Assembly: GCF_036625275.1 (NCBI RefSeq)
Contig: NZ_JAZKUD010000002.1
Location: 62,001 to 126,000 of the forward strand
Reading direction: 5' to 3'
DNA: 64,000 nucleotides
From: Accumulibacter sp036625275
GTDB lineage: Bacteria > Pseudomonadota > Gammaproteobacteria > Burkholderiales > Rhodocyclaceae
The notes below the pieces were generated by a model, which was given only the letters and a program-made list of their open reading frames with translations, was not told the origin of the DNA and made no database searches. Shown here one piece after another: positions 1-9,032 of this stretch; the first letter of the stretch is position 1, and every line of letters begins with the position of its first letter. A program made the translations under genes and the position numbers.

Positions 1-1305
1 CTGCGGCTGCTTCATCAGTTCGGTGACCAAACGGCCACGATCAAGCTGTTTGCGGGTCGCCTCGTCGAGATCCGATGCGAACTGCGCAAAGGCGGCCAGT
101 TCACGGTACTGGGCGAGCGCCAGACGGACCCCCCCGCCCAGCTTCTTGATGACTTTGGTCTGGGCAGCACCGCCGACCCGGGAAACCGAGATACCGGCAT
201 CAATCGCTGGACGCACACCCGCATTGAACAGGTCGGTGTCCAGGAAGATCTGACCATCGGTAATCGAGATGACGTTGGTCGGAACGAAGGCAGACACGTC
301 GCCTGCCTGCGTCTCAATGACCGGCAGGGCCGTCAGCGAGCCTGTCTTGCCCTTGACCTCGCCATTGGTAAACTTCTCGACCCATTCTGCGGAAACGCGT
401 GCTGCGCGTTCAAGCAGGCGCGAGTGCAGATAGAACACGTCGCCAGGGTAGGCTTCACGTCCTGGCGGGCGGCGCAAAAGCAGCGAAACCTGGCGGTAAG
501 CCCACGCCTGCTTGGTCAGATCGTCGTAGATGATCAGTGCATCCTGACCACGGTCACGGAAATACTCGCCCATGGTGCAACCCGAGTAGGGCGCGATGTA
601 CTGCAGAGCGGCGGATTCGGAAGCGGTCGCAGCCACGATGATGGTATATTCCATCGCGCCGTTCTCTTCGAGCTTGCGTACCACGTTGGCGACGGTTGAG
701 GCCTTTTGACCGACCGCAACATAGATGCAGATCAGGTTCTGGCCTTTCTGGTTGATGATCGTATCCACGGCCACTGCGGTCTTGCCGGTCTGCCGGTCAC
801 CAATGATCAATTCACGCTGGCCGCGACCGATCGGCACCATGGCGTCGATCGATTTCAGCCCGGTCTGTACCGGTTGCGAAACCGATTTGCGCCAGATGAC
901 ACCGGGTGCGACCTTTTCGATCTTGTCGGTCAACTTGTTGTTGACCGGACCTTTACCGTCGATCGGCTGCCCGAGCGAGTTCACCACGCGACCGAGCAAC
1001 TCCGGACCCACCGGAACCTCGAGAATGCGGCCGGTGGTCTTGACGGTGTCGCCTTCGCTGATTTGCTCGTATTCACCGAGAACCACCGCGCCAACCGAGT
1101 CGCGGTCGAGGTTCAAGGCCATGCCGAAAGTATTGCCTGGAAACTCGAGCATCTCTCCCTGCATGACATCGGTCAGGCCGTAGATACGGCAGATACCATC
1201 GGTCACCGAAACGATGGTGCCCTGGGTGCGCAGATCGGCGCTGATCGCAAGATTCTCGATCTTGCTCTTGATCAGTTCGCTGATTTCGGAAGGATTCAAC
1301 TGCAT
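1..1305 (-). CDS. atpA: ATP synthase F1 subunit alpha (C-terminus cut by window edge)
   Basis: Alpha subunit of the F1 catalytic head of ATP synthase, carrying the non-catalytic nucleotide sites. Only the first 435 residues of about 510 are inside the window. The start Met-Gln-Leu-Asn-Pro-Ser-Glu-Ile lies 7 bases after a clear AGGAG. The P-loop GDRQTGKT is seen at about residues 168-175, followed by the usual TAVAVDTIINQK stretch. It follows atpH by 10 bases and is co-directional with atpI-B-E-F-H, so it belongs to the standard atp operon. The identification is secure; only the C-terminus is unseen. Confidence 0.97.
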   Translation of the reverse strand, partial: MQLNPSEISELIKSKIENLAISADLRTQGTIVSVTDGICRIYGLTDVMQGEMLEFPGNTFGMALNLDRDSVGAVVLGEYEQISEGDTVKTTGRILEVPVGPELLGRVVNSLGQPIDGKGPVNNKLTDKIEKVAPGVIWRKSVSQPVQTGLKSIDAMVPIGRGQRELIIGDRQTGKTAVAVDTIINQKGQNLICIYVAVGQKASTVANVVRKLEENGAMEYTIIVAATASESAALQYIAPYSGCTMGEYFRDRGQDALIIYDDLTKQAWAYRQVSLLLRRPPGREAYPGDVFYLHSRLLERAARVSAEWVEKFTNGEVKGKTGSLTALPVIETQAGDVSAFVPTNVISITDGQIFLDTDLFNAGVRPAIDAGISVSRVGGAAQTKVIKKLGGGVRLALAQYRELAAFAQFASDLDEATRKQLDRGRLVTELMKQPQ

Positions 1306-1315
1306 GGAAATTCTC

Positions 1316-1852
1316 CTAGTTCTTGAGCGCCAACCGCAGGCTCTCCAATTTTCCACGTACGGAGGTATCGAGAACCTGGTCGCCAACCACAATCTTGACG
1401 CCGCCGATCAGCGATTGATCGACGACCACTTCGGCAGTCAGCCGGGTTTTGAAGCGCGCTTCCAGATCCTCGATCAGCGCCTTGAGCTGCGCATCGTCAA
1501 CGGGAAAGGCACTGTAGATCGTGGCTTCCTTGACGCCCTCCTGCGCAGCCCTCAGTTCCTCGAAGAGACCCGCGATTTCCGGCAAGGCGGAAAGCCGCTC
1601 GTTGTTGGCAAGAACGTCGATCAGACTGGCTTCGCCACCATCCTGCGCCTTGCCGATCAGCGACTTGAAGAGCGCACTCTTCTGCGTGGCGGACAACTCG
1701 GGATTGCCGATGCAGGAACGCATCTGTGCATCCGTGGCAATGGCAGAAAGCAGCGACAACCGCTCGGACCAGGCCGTCAGCGCCTTGTTTTCCAGCGCGA
1801 TGCGGAAAACCGCTTCAGCGTAGGGGCGCGCGATGGTAACGAGTTCGGCCAT
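1316..1852 (-). CDS. atpH: ATP synthase F1 subunit delta
   Basis: Delta subunit (OSCP homologue), 178 residues, the normal family length. It sits on top of F1 and anchors the peripheral stalk formed by the b subunits. The N-terminus (MAELVTIARPYAEAVF) matches the family pattern of an ARPYAxAxF helix, and the C-terminal part has the VVDQSLIGGVKIVVGDQVLDTSV stretch, the strongest family signature. It begins 4 bases after the atpF stop and lies 10 bases before atpA, which implies tight co-translation within the operon. Confidence 0.96.
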   Translation of the reverse strand: MAELVTIARPYAEAVFRIALENKALTAWSERLSLLSAIATDAQMRSCIGNPELSATQKSALFKSLIGKAQDGGEASLIDVLANNERLSALPEIAGLFEELRAAQEGVKEATIYSAFPVDDAQLKALIEDLEARFKTRLTAEVVVDQSLIGGVKIVVGDQVLDTSVRGKLESLRLALKN

Positions 1853-1856
1853 GGTC

Positions 1857-2327
1857 TTAGAGTTCCTGCTTGAGCGCGATCAGCATTTCGGCATGTGCCC
1901 TGGCATCGACTTCGCGCTTCAGGATGCGCTCGGCACCCGCCACGGCCAGATCGGCGACACGGCCACGCAGTTCCGCTCTTGCCTGCTCGACCTGTTGCGC
2001 AATCTCGGCCTTTGCCGATGCGACCACCTTGTCGGCTTCAATTTTCGCCGTCACTTTCGCCTCTTCAACCATCTGAGCGCCGCGCTTCTCGGCGGCAGCA
2101 ATGATTTCGGCAGCCTTTGCCTTGGCGTCGCGCAGGGCATCTGCAGAACGTTTGCCCGCCAGCTCCAGCTCGTGCTTCCCACGTTCGCCGGCAGCAAGCC
2201 CCTCAGCGATCAGTTTTTGGCGATCGGCCATGGCCTTGGCTAACGGAGGCCAGACGTATTTCATGGTGATCCAGATGAACACGCCAAACCAGATCGCTTC
2301 GCCAATCAACGTTGCGTTGATGTTCAC
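1857..2327 (-). CDS. atpF: ATP synthase F0 subunit b
   Basis: Subunit b of F0, 156 residues, forming the peripheral stalk as a dimer. One N-terminal membrane segment (about residues 5-25, rich in Ile, Trp and Phe) is followed by a long charged Ala/Glu/Lys/Arg helix ending near the C-terminus, as expected. The start codon is GTG, supported by GGAGG eight bases upstream. It lies between atpE and atpH in the canonical order. Confidence 0.96.
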   Translation of the reverse strand: MNINATLIGEAIWFGVFIWITMKYVWPPLAKAMADRQKLIAEGLAAGERGKHELELAGKRSADALRDAKAKAAEIIAAAEKRGAQMVEEAKVTAKIEADKVVASAKAEIAQQVEQARAELRGRVADLAVAGAERILKREVDARAHAEMLIALKQEL

Positions 2328-2362
2328 GCTAACCTCCTGTTAAGAGTTAGTCCGAAAAGCGA

Positions 2363-2632
2363 TCAGCCCTTGACGACAGCAATGAAGGGATTTGCAAAAA
2401 GCATGAACAGCGCGATACCGACACCGATCATGGTGACCGCGTCGAGAAGACCCGCAACAATGAACATCTTTACCTGGAGAGTCGGAATCATTTCCGGTTG
2501 GCGAGCGGCGCCCTCAAGGAACCGGCCACCGAGCAGACCAAAACCGATGGCGGTACCGAGAGCACCCGCACCGATCAGGATGGCGACGGCGATGGCGGTG
2601 TTACCAAGCAACATAGACAGAGCGGCTTCCAT
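2363..2632 (-). CDS. atpE: ATP synthase F0 subunit c
   Basis: Subunit c, 89 residues, the proteolipid of the rotating membrane ring. Two hydrophobic hairpin helices flank the polar loop with GRFLEGAARQPE. The essential ion-binding carboxylate is Asp64 in the GLLDAVTMIGVGIA helix, which fits a proton-coupled ring; the extra Gln/Glu pattern of sodium rings is not evident. The gene lies between atpB and atpF. Identity is certain from sequence and position. Confidence 0.97.
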   Translation of the reverse strand: MEAALSMLLGNTAIAVAILIGAGALGTAIGFGLLGGRFLEGAARQPEMIPTLQVKMFIVAGLLDAVTMIGVGIALFMLFANPFIAVVKG

Positions 2633-2711
2633 TACTTTCTCCTAGTAAAACATGCTAAATGGGTTAAACGAAGACAACGTGAATCAAACTCGCAACCGGG
2701 CAGTCGGCCAG

Positions 2712-3482
2712 TTAACCGTGGGACTCGCTGGCCATCGACATGTACACGATGGTGAGCATCATGAACACGAAGGCCTGCAAGGTGATGATCAGGATATGGA
2801 ACAGGGCCCAGGGCAGAGCCAGTGGCAACTGCCACAGACCCAGCAGGGCAATCAGGATGAACACCATCTCGCCGGCGTACATGTTGCCGAACAGACGCAG
2901 CGCCAGCGAAATCGGCTTGGCGACATCCTCAATGACCCGGAAGAGAAGATTGAGTGGCGCCAGCTTGGCACCAAACGGCACGGTCAACACCTCATGCAGG
3001 AAGCCCCCGACACCCTTCACCTTGACGCCCATGATCAACATGATCGCGAACACCGTCAGGGACATGCCGAAAGTCAGGTTCGGGTCGGTGGTCGGTACCA
3101 CCTTGAAATAATGGACGCCAGCAAAGCCGAGGACGAAAGGAATAAAATCGACCGGAATCAGATCCATCGCATTCATCAGAAAAACCCAGACGAAGATGGT
3201 GACCGCCATCGGCGTAATCAGCGCGCTCTTGCCATGGTAGGTATCCTTGACCTGCTGATCGATAAAGGACACCAGCATTTCGACGAAGGTTTGCAGCTTG
3301 CCCGGCTGGACGACGGCCGCCTTGCTGGCAAGTTTGGCCATACCGATGAAGGCGAACAGGCCGAGAAGACCGGATACGATCAGGGAGTCCAGGTGAAAAG
3401 TCCAGAAACCGTGACCGACGGTCAGGTTGGTCAGGTGGTGGACAATGTATCCACTCGTCGTCAATGCCTCGCCCGAAGCCAT
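2712..3482 (-). CDS. atpB: ATP synthase F0 subunit a
   Basis: Subunit a of F0, the membrane stator forming the two proton half-channels. With the chosen start it has 256 residues. The essential Arg is in the SLALRLFGNMYAGE motif, and five to six hydrophobic helices are visible. The frame stays open upstream to 3527, but that extension would overlap atpI. The ATG at 3482 has AGGGGG eight bases upstream and gives MASGEALTTSGYIVHHL, a normal family N-terminus, so it is preferred. Confidence 0.95.
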   Translation of the reverse strand: MASGEALTTSGYIVHHLTNLTVGHGFWTFHLDSLIVSGLLGLFAFIGMAKLASKAAVVQPGKLQTFVEMLVSFIDQQVKDTYHGKSALITPMAVTIFVWVFLMNAMDLIPVDFIPFVLGFAGVHYFKVVPTTDPNLTFGMSLTVFAIMLIMGVKVKGVGGFLHEVLTVPFGAKLAPLNLLFRVIEDVAKPISLALRLFGNMYAGEMVFILIALLGLWQLPLALPWALFHILIITLQAFVFMMLTIVYMSMASESHG

Positions 3483-3499
3483 ATATTCCCCCTGTTCGA

Positions 3500-3856
3500 C
3501 TATTGCTGCCTGAGCAGCGCCATCCAATAAACCACAACTGTTGCCACATAGGCCAGGAAGAGCGGCAAGGCTGCGAGTTGTGCGTAGCTCTTGAAGACCA
3601 CGGTAAACAACAAAAGGGTTACGGCAAACTTGTAACCCTCACCTGCCACCTGATCCCGAAATACTCTTCTTGCATCCGCCTGCTTCGATAACCGCAAGGC
3701 CCGCCATGCATAAGCAGAAGCACTGGCCATGGCAATCCCGCCACCGAGTACCGCAGAAACCGCCGCATCAAATCCCAGAGCAACCCCCGCGACCAACCCC
3801 ACTGCCAGGGTGACCACCAACTGGCAGACCAGGACCCAGCGGACCTGCGGATGCAC
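3500..3856 (-). CDS. atpI: ATP synthase assembly protein I
   Basis: Small membrane protein that opens the atp operon, 118 residues, with about four hydrophobic segments. AtpI helps assemble the c-ring and may take part in Mg2+ supply; it is not part of the final enzyme. The frame is open to a TTG at 3871, but the GTG at 3856 has GGAGG eight bases upstream and is the better start. A promoter candidate lies directly upstream (3881-3909). AtpI is poorly conserved, so the call rests on topology and position more than on sequence. Confidence 0.85.
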   Translation of the reverse strand: MHPQVRWVLVCQLVVTLAVGLVAGVALGFDAAVSAVLGGGIAMASASAYAWRALRLSKQADARRVFRDQVAGEGYKFAVTLLLFTVVFKSYAQLAALPLFLAYVATVVVYWMALLRQQ

Positions 3857-3880
3857 GGCTAGTCCCTCCAAAACACCAGC

Positions 3881-3909
3881 AGGATACCAGACTCACCGTA
3901 AGGAATCAA
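3881..3909 (-). promoter_or_regulatory. Candidate sigma-70 promoter of the atp operon
   Basis: Read on the minus strand: a -35 hexamer TTGATT, 17 bases, then a -10 hexamer TATCCT. Transcription would start near 3874, leaving an 18-base leader that carries the GGAGG of atpI. The fit to consensus is moderate; the location between parB and atpI is right for the operon promoter. Confidence 0.5.
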
Positions 3910-4001
3910 ACCGCAACTGCAAAAAAGTTTGGATTCCTTGATAGAATCTGCCCTGCAGCCAGGATCGGGGGGCCCGGGAAGGGCTCCCATGATGCGGCGC
4001 A

Positions 4002-4844
4002 TCAATGGCGCAGGCGCTGCAAAATTCCTTCAAGTTGATCAAGGTCGCCGAACTCGATCAGCACCTTGCCCGCCCCGCGTTTATTGGCTCGTATCGCTAC
4101 CTGGGCGCCGAGCAGATCGGCCAGTTCGTCCTGCAGTCGCAGCACATCGCGATCCGGCCTGCTTGGCGTGGTGACTTCTTTCGGTGGGTTGAGGGCACAC
4201 TGGACCAGTCGCTCGGTTTCGCGCACCGACAAGCCTTTCTGCGCCACTCGTTGCGCCAACTGGACCTGCAGCGCACCCGCCAGCGGGAGGAGCGCGCGCG
4301 CATGCCCCATGTCGATTTCCCCGCGCATCAGGAGCTCCTGCGCCGGTGCAGCCAACTGCAGCAGACGCAGCAAATTCGACGCTGCCGGTCGTGATCGTCC
4401 GACGGCATCGGCTGCCTGCTGGTGGGTCATCGAGAACTCATCAATCAATCGTTGCAAACCCAGCGCTTCCTCAATCGGGTTGAGATCCTCGCGCTGGATG
4501 TTCTCGATCAGTGCCATGGCCAGCGCGGCTTCATCCGGAATGATCCGGATCAAAGTAGAGACCTCGGTCAAACCAGCCATCTGCGCCGCTCGCCAGCGCC
4601 TTTCGCCGGCAATGATCTCGTAACGGTCGTCGCTGACCGGCCGTACGAGAATTGGCTGCATCAACCCCTGCACCCTGATCGAGGCGGCCAGTTCTTCGAG
4701 GGAAGCGCTGTCCATGCGCGTACGTGGCTGATACTTGCCCGGCTGGAGCCGACCGACCGGCAGCGTTCTTTGCTGTTCCCGGCTCTGAGCATCATTATCC
4801 GCCAGCAGAGCATCAAGGCCACGCCCCAGTCCTTTCAGCTTCAT
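4002..4844 (-). CDS. parB: Chromosome partitioning protein ParB
   Basis: ParB, 280 residues: a CTP-dependent DNA clamp that loads at parS sites and organises origin segregation with ParA. The N-terminal domain shows the GERRWRAAQMAGL and IENIQREDLNPIEEA motifs of the CTPase fold (about residues 80-125), followed by a helix-turn-helix region (HQQAADAVGRSRPAASNLLRLLQL) and a short C-terminal dimerisation domain. The first four bases overlap the end of parA, so translation is coupled. No full parS palindrome was noticed in the window by eye. Confidence 0.97.
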   Translation of the reverse strand: MKLKGLGRGLDALLADNDAQSREQQRTLPVGRLQPGKYQPRTRMDSASLEELAASIRVQGLMQPILVRPVSDDRYEIIAGERRWRAAQMAGLTEVSTLIRIIPDEAALAMALIENIQREDLNPIEEALGLQRLIDEFSMTHQQAADAVGRSRPAASNLLRLLQLAAPAQELLMRGEIDMGHARALLPLAGALQVQLAQRVAQKGLSVRETERLVQCALNPPKEVTTPSRPDRDVLRLQDELADLLGAQVAIRANKRGAGKVLIEFGDLDQLEGILQRLRH

Positions 4845-5653
4845 GGCTCCACTCCAGCCCCGGCAAGCGCCGCGGTCACCCTGCCGGCGCTGCCGGCGTG
4901 CCGATCAAGAATCTCCTGCGCCAACAAGAGATACGCTTGTGCGCCCTTCGAGCCGCGGTCGAATGCAATCACCGGCTTGCCATAGGACGGAGCCTCGGCC
5001 AGGCGGACATTGCGCGGAACGATCGTCCGATAAACCTTCGAACCGAAATGCCGTTCAAGTTCGCGGGAAACCTGTTGGGTCAGCGTCGAACGCGGGTCGT
5101 ACATGGTCCGCAGCAGACCTTCGATCTCGAGCACCGGATTCAATTTGGTCCGCACCTTCTTCAGTGTCGCCACCAAGTCAGTCAGGCCTTCCAGCGCGTA
5201 GTACTCACATTGCATCGGGATCATCACGGTATCGGCAGCAACCAGCCCGTTGACGGTCAGCAGGTTCAGTGCGGGCGGGCAATCCATCACGATGAAATCA
5301 TAATCACCACGGATGTCGGCAAGCGCGTCGCGCAGTCGATACTCGCGCTTTCCGAGGTTGATCAGATCGATCTCGGCACCCGCAAGTTCGCGGTTCGCAG
5401 GCATCAGGTCGAAGCCGAATTCAGTGCGCAGGCTGGTGCCACGCATCGTCGAACGACCGATCAGAATCTGGTAAACCGTCGACAGCGCCTCGCTCTTGAC
5501 GACACCGCAACCGGTTGTGGCATTGGCCTGGGGATCCAGATCGATCAGCAACACGCGCTGGCCGATTTCGGCAAGACAAGCCGTGAGGTTGACAGCCGTC
5601 GTCGTCTTGCCGACGCCGCCCTTTTGGTTGGTTACCGCGAGTATTCTTGCCAA
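4841..5653 (-). CDS. parA: Chromosome partitioning ATPase ParA
   Basis: ParA/Soj, 270 residues, the Walker-type ATPase partner of ParB. The deviant P-loop KGGVGKTT is at residues 10-17, with the DLDPQANATTG and MDCPPALNLLTVNGL segments further on. The start is TTG at 5653 with GAGGAGGG six bases upstream. It follows rsmG by 13 bases, giving the order mnmG-rsmG-parA-parB that is typical near the origin in beta- and gammaproteobacteria. Confidence 0.97.
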   Translation of the reverse strand: MARILAVTNQKGGVGKTTTAVNLTACLAEIGQRVLLIDLDPQANATTGCGVVKSEALSTVYQILIGRSTMRGTSLRTEFGFDLMPANRELAGAEIDLINLGKREYRLRDALADIRGDYDFIVMDCPPALNLLTVNGLVAADTVMIPMQCEYYALEGLTDLVATLKKVRTKLNPVLEIEGLLRTMYDPRSTLTQQVSRELERHFGSKVYRTIVPRNVRLAEAPSYGKPVIAFDRGSKGAQAYLLLAQEILDRHAGSAGRVTAALAGAGVEP

Positions 5654-5666
5654 ATCGACTCCCTCC

Positions 5667-6302
5667 TCAATGCCGCGCCTGGCTGCTGCTCATGACTACC
5701 AGATGCCGCTCACCGGTGATGCCCGGCACGTTCAAGCGATGCACCGCATCGACGACCACATCAACCGACAGATTTGCCATTTCGTCCTGTGGCCAAAGAC
5801 CTTTCATGGCCAGCCAATGACCCTCCGTTTGCAACAGGTGACGCGACAATTTCACGAGCTCGGCAAGATCGGAAAAAGCGCGTGCGCTGATCGTCGGGAA
5901 CCTGGCCACGGGCCTGTACGCTTCAACACGGCCGCAGTGTACGGCAATATTCGCCAACCCAAGCTCAATCGCCACCTGTTGCAGGAAGGCCGTCTTCTTC
6001 GCATTGCTGTCCAGCAGAACCACCCGCAGTTCCGGGCGGGCGATGGCCAGCGGGATACCGGGCATGCCGCCACCGCTGCCCACGTCGAGCAGTGCCGTCC
6101 CTTCGACAAAGGGCAGGATCGCCAGCGAATCGAGCAAGTGATGACTGACCGCCAGCGACGGATCTTTCAGGCCGGTCAGACGATAGGTCCTGTTCCACTT
6201 ATCGAGCAGGGCCGCATAGGCGAGCAGCTTGTTCTGTGCGGTGCGCGAAAGATCGATCTCCAGGACATACAGTCCTTGCGCGAGCTGCATGGCTGGCGTC
6301 AT
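5667..6302 (-). CDS. rsmG: 16S rRNA (guanine527-N7)-methyltransferase
   Basis: RsmG (GidB), 211 residues, methylates G527 of 16S rRNA using S-adenosylmethionine. The SAM-binding motif LLDVGSGGGMPGIP begins at residue 71, and the RAFSDLAELVKLSRHLL region matches the family. The frame is open upstream, but the ATG at 6302 overlaps the mnmG stop in an ATGA arrangement and gives normal family length. The overlap indicates translational coupling with mnmG. Confidence 0.96.
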   Translation of the reverse strand: MTPAMQLAQGLYVLEIDLSRTAQNKLLAYAALLDKWNRTYRLTGLKDPSLAVSHHLLDSLAILPFVEGTALLDVGSGGGMPGIPLAIARPELRVVLLDSNAKKTAFLQQVAIELGLANIAVHCGRVEAYRPVARFPTISARAFSDLAELVKLSRHLLQTEGHWLAMKGLWPQDEMANLSVDVVVDAVHRLNVPGITGERHLVVMSSSQARH

Positions 6303-8221
6303 GACCCCAGACCGGCGATTCGCTGGCGCTGCGCATTCAGTTGTGCGCGTTTCAAATGCACCAGCAGGATCGAGATGGCTGCCGGGGTCACGCCCTGAAT
6401 GCGGGAAGCCTGCCCCAGGGTCTGAGGACGATGCAGAACGAGCTTCTGCTGAACTTCCCTGGATAGACCCGTGATGCTGCAAAAGTCGAAATCGTCGGGA
6501 AAGCACGTTTCCTCGTTGGCCAGATTCTTGCCCACCTCATCCCGTTGACGTTCGATGTAACCCTGATACTTGGCCTGGTTCTCGACCTGTTCGATGACCT
6601 GTGGATCGCGCAGACCCGCGTCCACCGAAAGATCGCCCAAGCGCAGCGTCATCAACGCAGAGTAACTCACGTCCGGGCGGCGCAGCAGTTCATGCAGGTT
6701 GTATTCGTGCTCCAGAGGCTTGCCGAAGATCCTGGTCGCGTCCTCCTCCGTAAGCTTTGCCGGCTGTACCCAGGTCAACTTCAGTCGCTCCTGCTCGCGT
6801 ACGATCGCTTCCCTCTTCTCGCAAAAAGCTGCCCAACGCTGCTCGCCCACCAACCCCAAACGGTGGCCTTGCTCGGTCAGACGCAGGTCGGCATTGTCCT
6901 CGCGCAGTGACAGGCGATACTCGGCGCGGCTGGTAAACATCCGGTAAGGCTCCGAGACGCCACGGGTGATCAGATCATCGGCGAGAACGCCCAGGTAGGC
7001 CTCGTCCCGACGCGGCGTCCAGGGTTCCTTTTCCTGCACCTGCAGGGCGGCGTTGATGCCGGCCAGCAGGCCCTGCGCCGCAGCTTCCTCGTAACCGGTG
7101 GTACCGTTGATCTGACCGGCGAAGAAAAGACCACGCAAAGCCTTCGTTTCCAGTGAGCTGCGCAGGCCGCGCGGATCAAAGTAATCGTATTCGATGGCGT
7201 AGCCGGGGCGCAGGATGTGGCAGCTCCCGAGGCCGCGCATCGAGCGGACGATGGCCAACTGGACATCAAACGGCAGGCTGGTCGAAATCCCATTCGGGTA
7301 AATCTCGTGGGTTGTCAGGCCTTCCGGCTCAAGAAAGACGGGATGGCTTTCCTTGGCCGCAAAACGATGAATCTTGTCTTCAATCGACGGGCAATAGCGC
7401 GGCCCGACGCCTTCGATCACCCCGGTGTACATCGGCGACCGATCAAGGTTGGTCCGGATGATCGCGTGTGTCCGAGCGTTGGTGCTGGTCACCCAGCACG
7501 GTAACTGTCGCGGGTGTTGGGCAGCGTCACCAAGAAACGAGAACACCGGCAAGGGATCGTCTGAATATTGCTCGGTCAAGGTCGAAAAATCGATGGTCTT
7601 GCCATCCAGCCGTGGCGGTGTGCCGGTCTTGAGCCGGCCGACCGGCAACTGTAATTCGCGCAGGCGGGCGGCCAGCGAAACCGACGGGGGATCACCCATA
7701 CGGCCACCGCTATGATGGGACAAACCCACGTGAATCCGGCCGTTCAGGAAGGTGCCCGCGGTGAGGACCACGGTTCGCGCGGCAAAGCGCACGCCCAACT
7801 GGGTCACGACACCGGCGACATGGTCGCCTTCGAGCATCAGGTCATCACATGCCTGCGCGAAGATCACCAGATTTGGCTGGTTTTCGAGGCGACAGCGGAT
7901 TGCCTGCCGGTACAGCACGCGATCTGCCTGCGCGCGCGTCGCGCGCACCGCCGGACCCTTGCTCGCATTGAGAATCCGGAACTGGATGCCGGACACATCG
8001 GTGGCCTCGGCCATCGCTCCGCCCAGAGCATCAATCTCCTTGACCAGATGCCCCTTGCCGATGCCACCGATCGACGGGTTGCAGCTCATCGCGCCGAGTG
8101 TCTCCAGGTTGTGCGTCAGCAGCAAGGTCCTGACACCCATCCGCGCTGCAGCGAGCGCCGCTTCAGTGCCGGCATGGCCTCCCCCGACAACAATGACCTC
8201 GAAACGTTCAGGAAATAACAT
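6299..8221 (-). CDS. mnmG: tRNA U34 carboxymethylaminomethyl modification enzyme MnmG
   Basis: MnmG (GidA), 640 residues, an FAD enzyme that with MnmE adds the cmnm5 group to wobble uridine 34. The dinucleotide-binding motif VVGGGHAGTEAA is at about residues 11-22, and the family blocks SCNPSIGGIGKGHLVKEIDALGG and GTFLNGRIHVG are intact. Length is normal. Its partner gene mnmE lies about 6 kb away on the same strand. It heads the mnmG-rsmG-parA-parB run. Confidence 0.98.
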   Translation of the reverse strand: MLFPERFEVIVVGGGHAGTEAALAAARMGVRTLLLTHNLETLGAMSCNPSIGGIGKGHLVKEIDALGGAMAEATDVSGIQFRILNASKGPAVRATRAQADRVLYRQAIRCRLENQPNLVIFAQACDDLMLEGDHVAGVVTQLGVRFAARTVVLTAGTFLNGRIHVGLSHHSGGRMGDPPSVSLAARLRELQLPVGRLKTGTPPRLDGKTIDFSTLTEQYSDDPLPVFSFLGDAAQHPRQLPCWVTSTNARTHAIIRTNLDRSPMYTGVIEGVGPRYCPSIEDKIHRFAAKESHPVFLEPEGLTTHEIYPNGISTSLPFDVQLAIVRSMRGLGSCHILRPGYAIEYDYFDPRGLRSSLETKALRGLFFAGQINGTTGYEEAAAQGLLAGINAALQVQEKEPWTPRRDEAYLGVLADDLITRGVSEPYRMFTSRAEYRLSLREDNADLRLTEQGHRLGLVGEQRWAAFCEKREAIVREQERLKLTWVQPAKLTEEDATRIFGKPLEHEYNLHELLRRPDVSYSALMTLRLGDLSVDAGLRDPQVIEQVENQAKYQGYIERQRDEVGKNLANEETCFPDDFDFCSITGLSREVQQKLVLHRPQTLGQASRIQGVTPAAISILLVHLKRAQLNAQRQRIAGLGS

Positions 8222-8300
8222 GGACGGTCGCCATTTGCAGCATGCGGAAGACTCTGGAAAAGACCGGCATTCTACGGCAATTTGTTGAAAGACCAGCCAA

Positions 8301-8337
8301 ATAGCCTTGGACTATGGCTTGAATTATCAGAACTAAT
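8301..8337 (+). promoter_or_regulatory. Candidate OxyR operator upstream of ahpC
   Basis: Two 15-base half-operators, ATAGCCTTGGACTAT and ATTATCAGAACTAAT, are separated by 7 bases, giving the 37-base footprint and spacing of the OxyR consensus (ATAG-N7-CTAT-N7-ATAG-N7-CTAT). The first half is nearly ideal, the second degenerate. It ends at the first base of the -35 of the ahpC promoter, the usual OxyR activation position. Confidence 0.5.
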
Positions 8338-8366
8338 TGGAACAAATCTGGCGGCTCCACTATGAT
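8337..8366 (+). promoter_or_regulatory. Candidate ahpC promoter
   Basis: TTGGAA, 18 bases, TATGAT, followed by an approximately 45-base leader and AAGGAG before ahpC. The weak -35 and longer spacing fit an activator-dependent promoter next to the OxyR-like operator. Confidence 0.5.
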
Positions 8367-8414
8367 CCCGCTCGTCGCTTGTTTTCATTCACCGAACTCG
8401 AAGGAGAGCTCAAG

Positions 8415-8978
8415 ATGTCACTGATCAACACCGAAATCAAACCGTTCAAAACCACTGCTTTTCACAACGGCAAGTTTGGTCCTGTATCCGACGCCGACCT
8501 GAAGGGCAAATGGTCTGTTGTTGTCTTCTACCCGGCTGACTTCACCTTCGTCTGCCCAACCGAACTGGGTGATCTGGCTGACGAGTACGAGTCGTTCAAG
8601 AAGATCGGCGTCGAAGTATACGCGGTATCCACCGACACGCATTTTACACACAAGGCCTGGCACGACGCTTCCGAGACCATCAAGAAGATCCGGTATCCGA
8701 TGCTCGGCGACCCAACCGGTACCATCACCCGCAATTTCGACGTGATGATCGAAGAAGAAGGCCTGGCGCTGCGCGGCACCTTCGTGATCAATCCCGAAGG
8801 CATCATCAAGGTCTGTGAGATCCACGACCTCGGCATTGGTCGTGACGCCAAGGAACTGTTGCGCAAGGTTCAGGCCGCCCAGTACGTCGCCAGCCACCCA
8901 GGTGAAGTCTGCCCGGCCAAGTGGACGCCGGGTGACGCAACGCTGGCCCCGTCGCTGGACTTGGTCGGCAAGATTTAA
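8415..8978 (+). CDS. ahpC: Alkyl hydroperoxide reductase subunit C (peroxiredoxin)
   Basis: Typical 2-Cys peroxiredoxin, 187 residues, reduces hydrogen peroxide and organic hydroperoxides in the cytoplasm. The peroxidatic Cys47 lies in ADFTFVCPTELGDL and the resolving Cys166 in HPGEVCPAKW. The frame is open for 26 codons upstream, but the ATG at 8415 has AAGGAGAG nine bases before it and gives the family N-terminus MSLINTEIKPF. ahpF, encoding its reductase, follows after a hairpin-bearing gap. OxyR-type regulation is likely from the upstream site. Confidence 0.97.
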   Translation: MSLINTEIKPFKTTAFHNGKFGPVSDADLKGKWSVVVFYPADFTFVCPTELGDLADEYESFKKIGVEVYAVSTDTHFTHKAWHDASETIKKIRYPMLGDPTGTITRNFDVMIEEEGLALRGTFVINPEGIIKVCEIHDLGIGRDAKELLRKVQAAQYVASHPGEVCPAKWTPGDATLAPSLDLVGKI

Positions 8979-9032
8979 GAACCGTGAGAGACGCGCGGCA
9001 GACTGCTTGTTCTGCCGCGTGATCCGGGGCCT

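Noticed and set aside
2652..3530. A 292-codon open frame on the plus strand opposite atpB
   Set aside because: It is antisense to a certain gene, is His/Gln/Asp-rich as expected of a shadow frame, and has no ribosome binding site.
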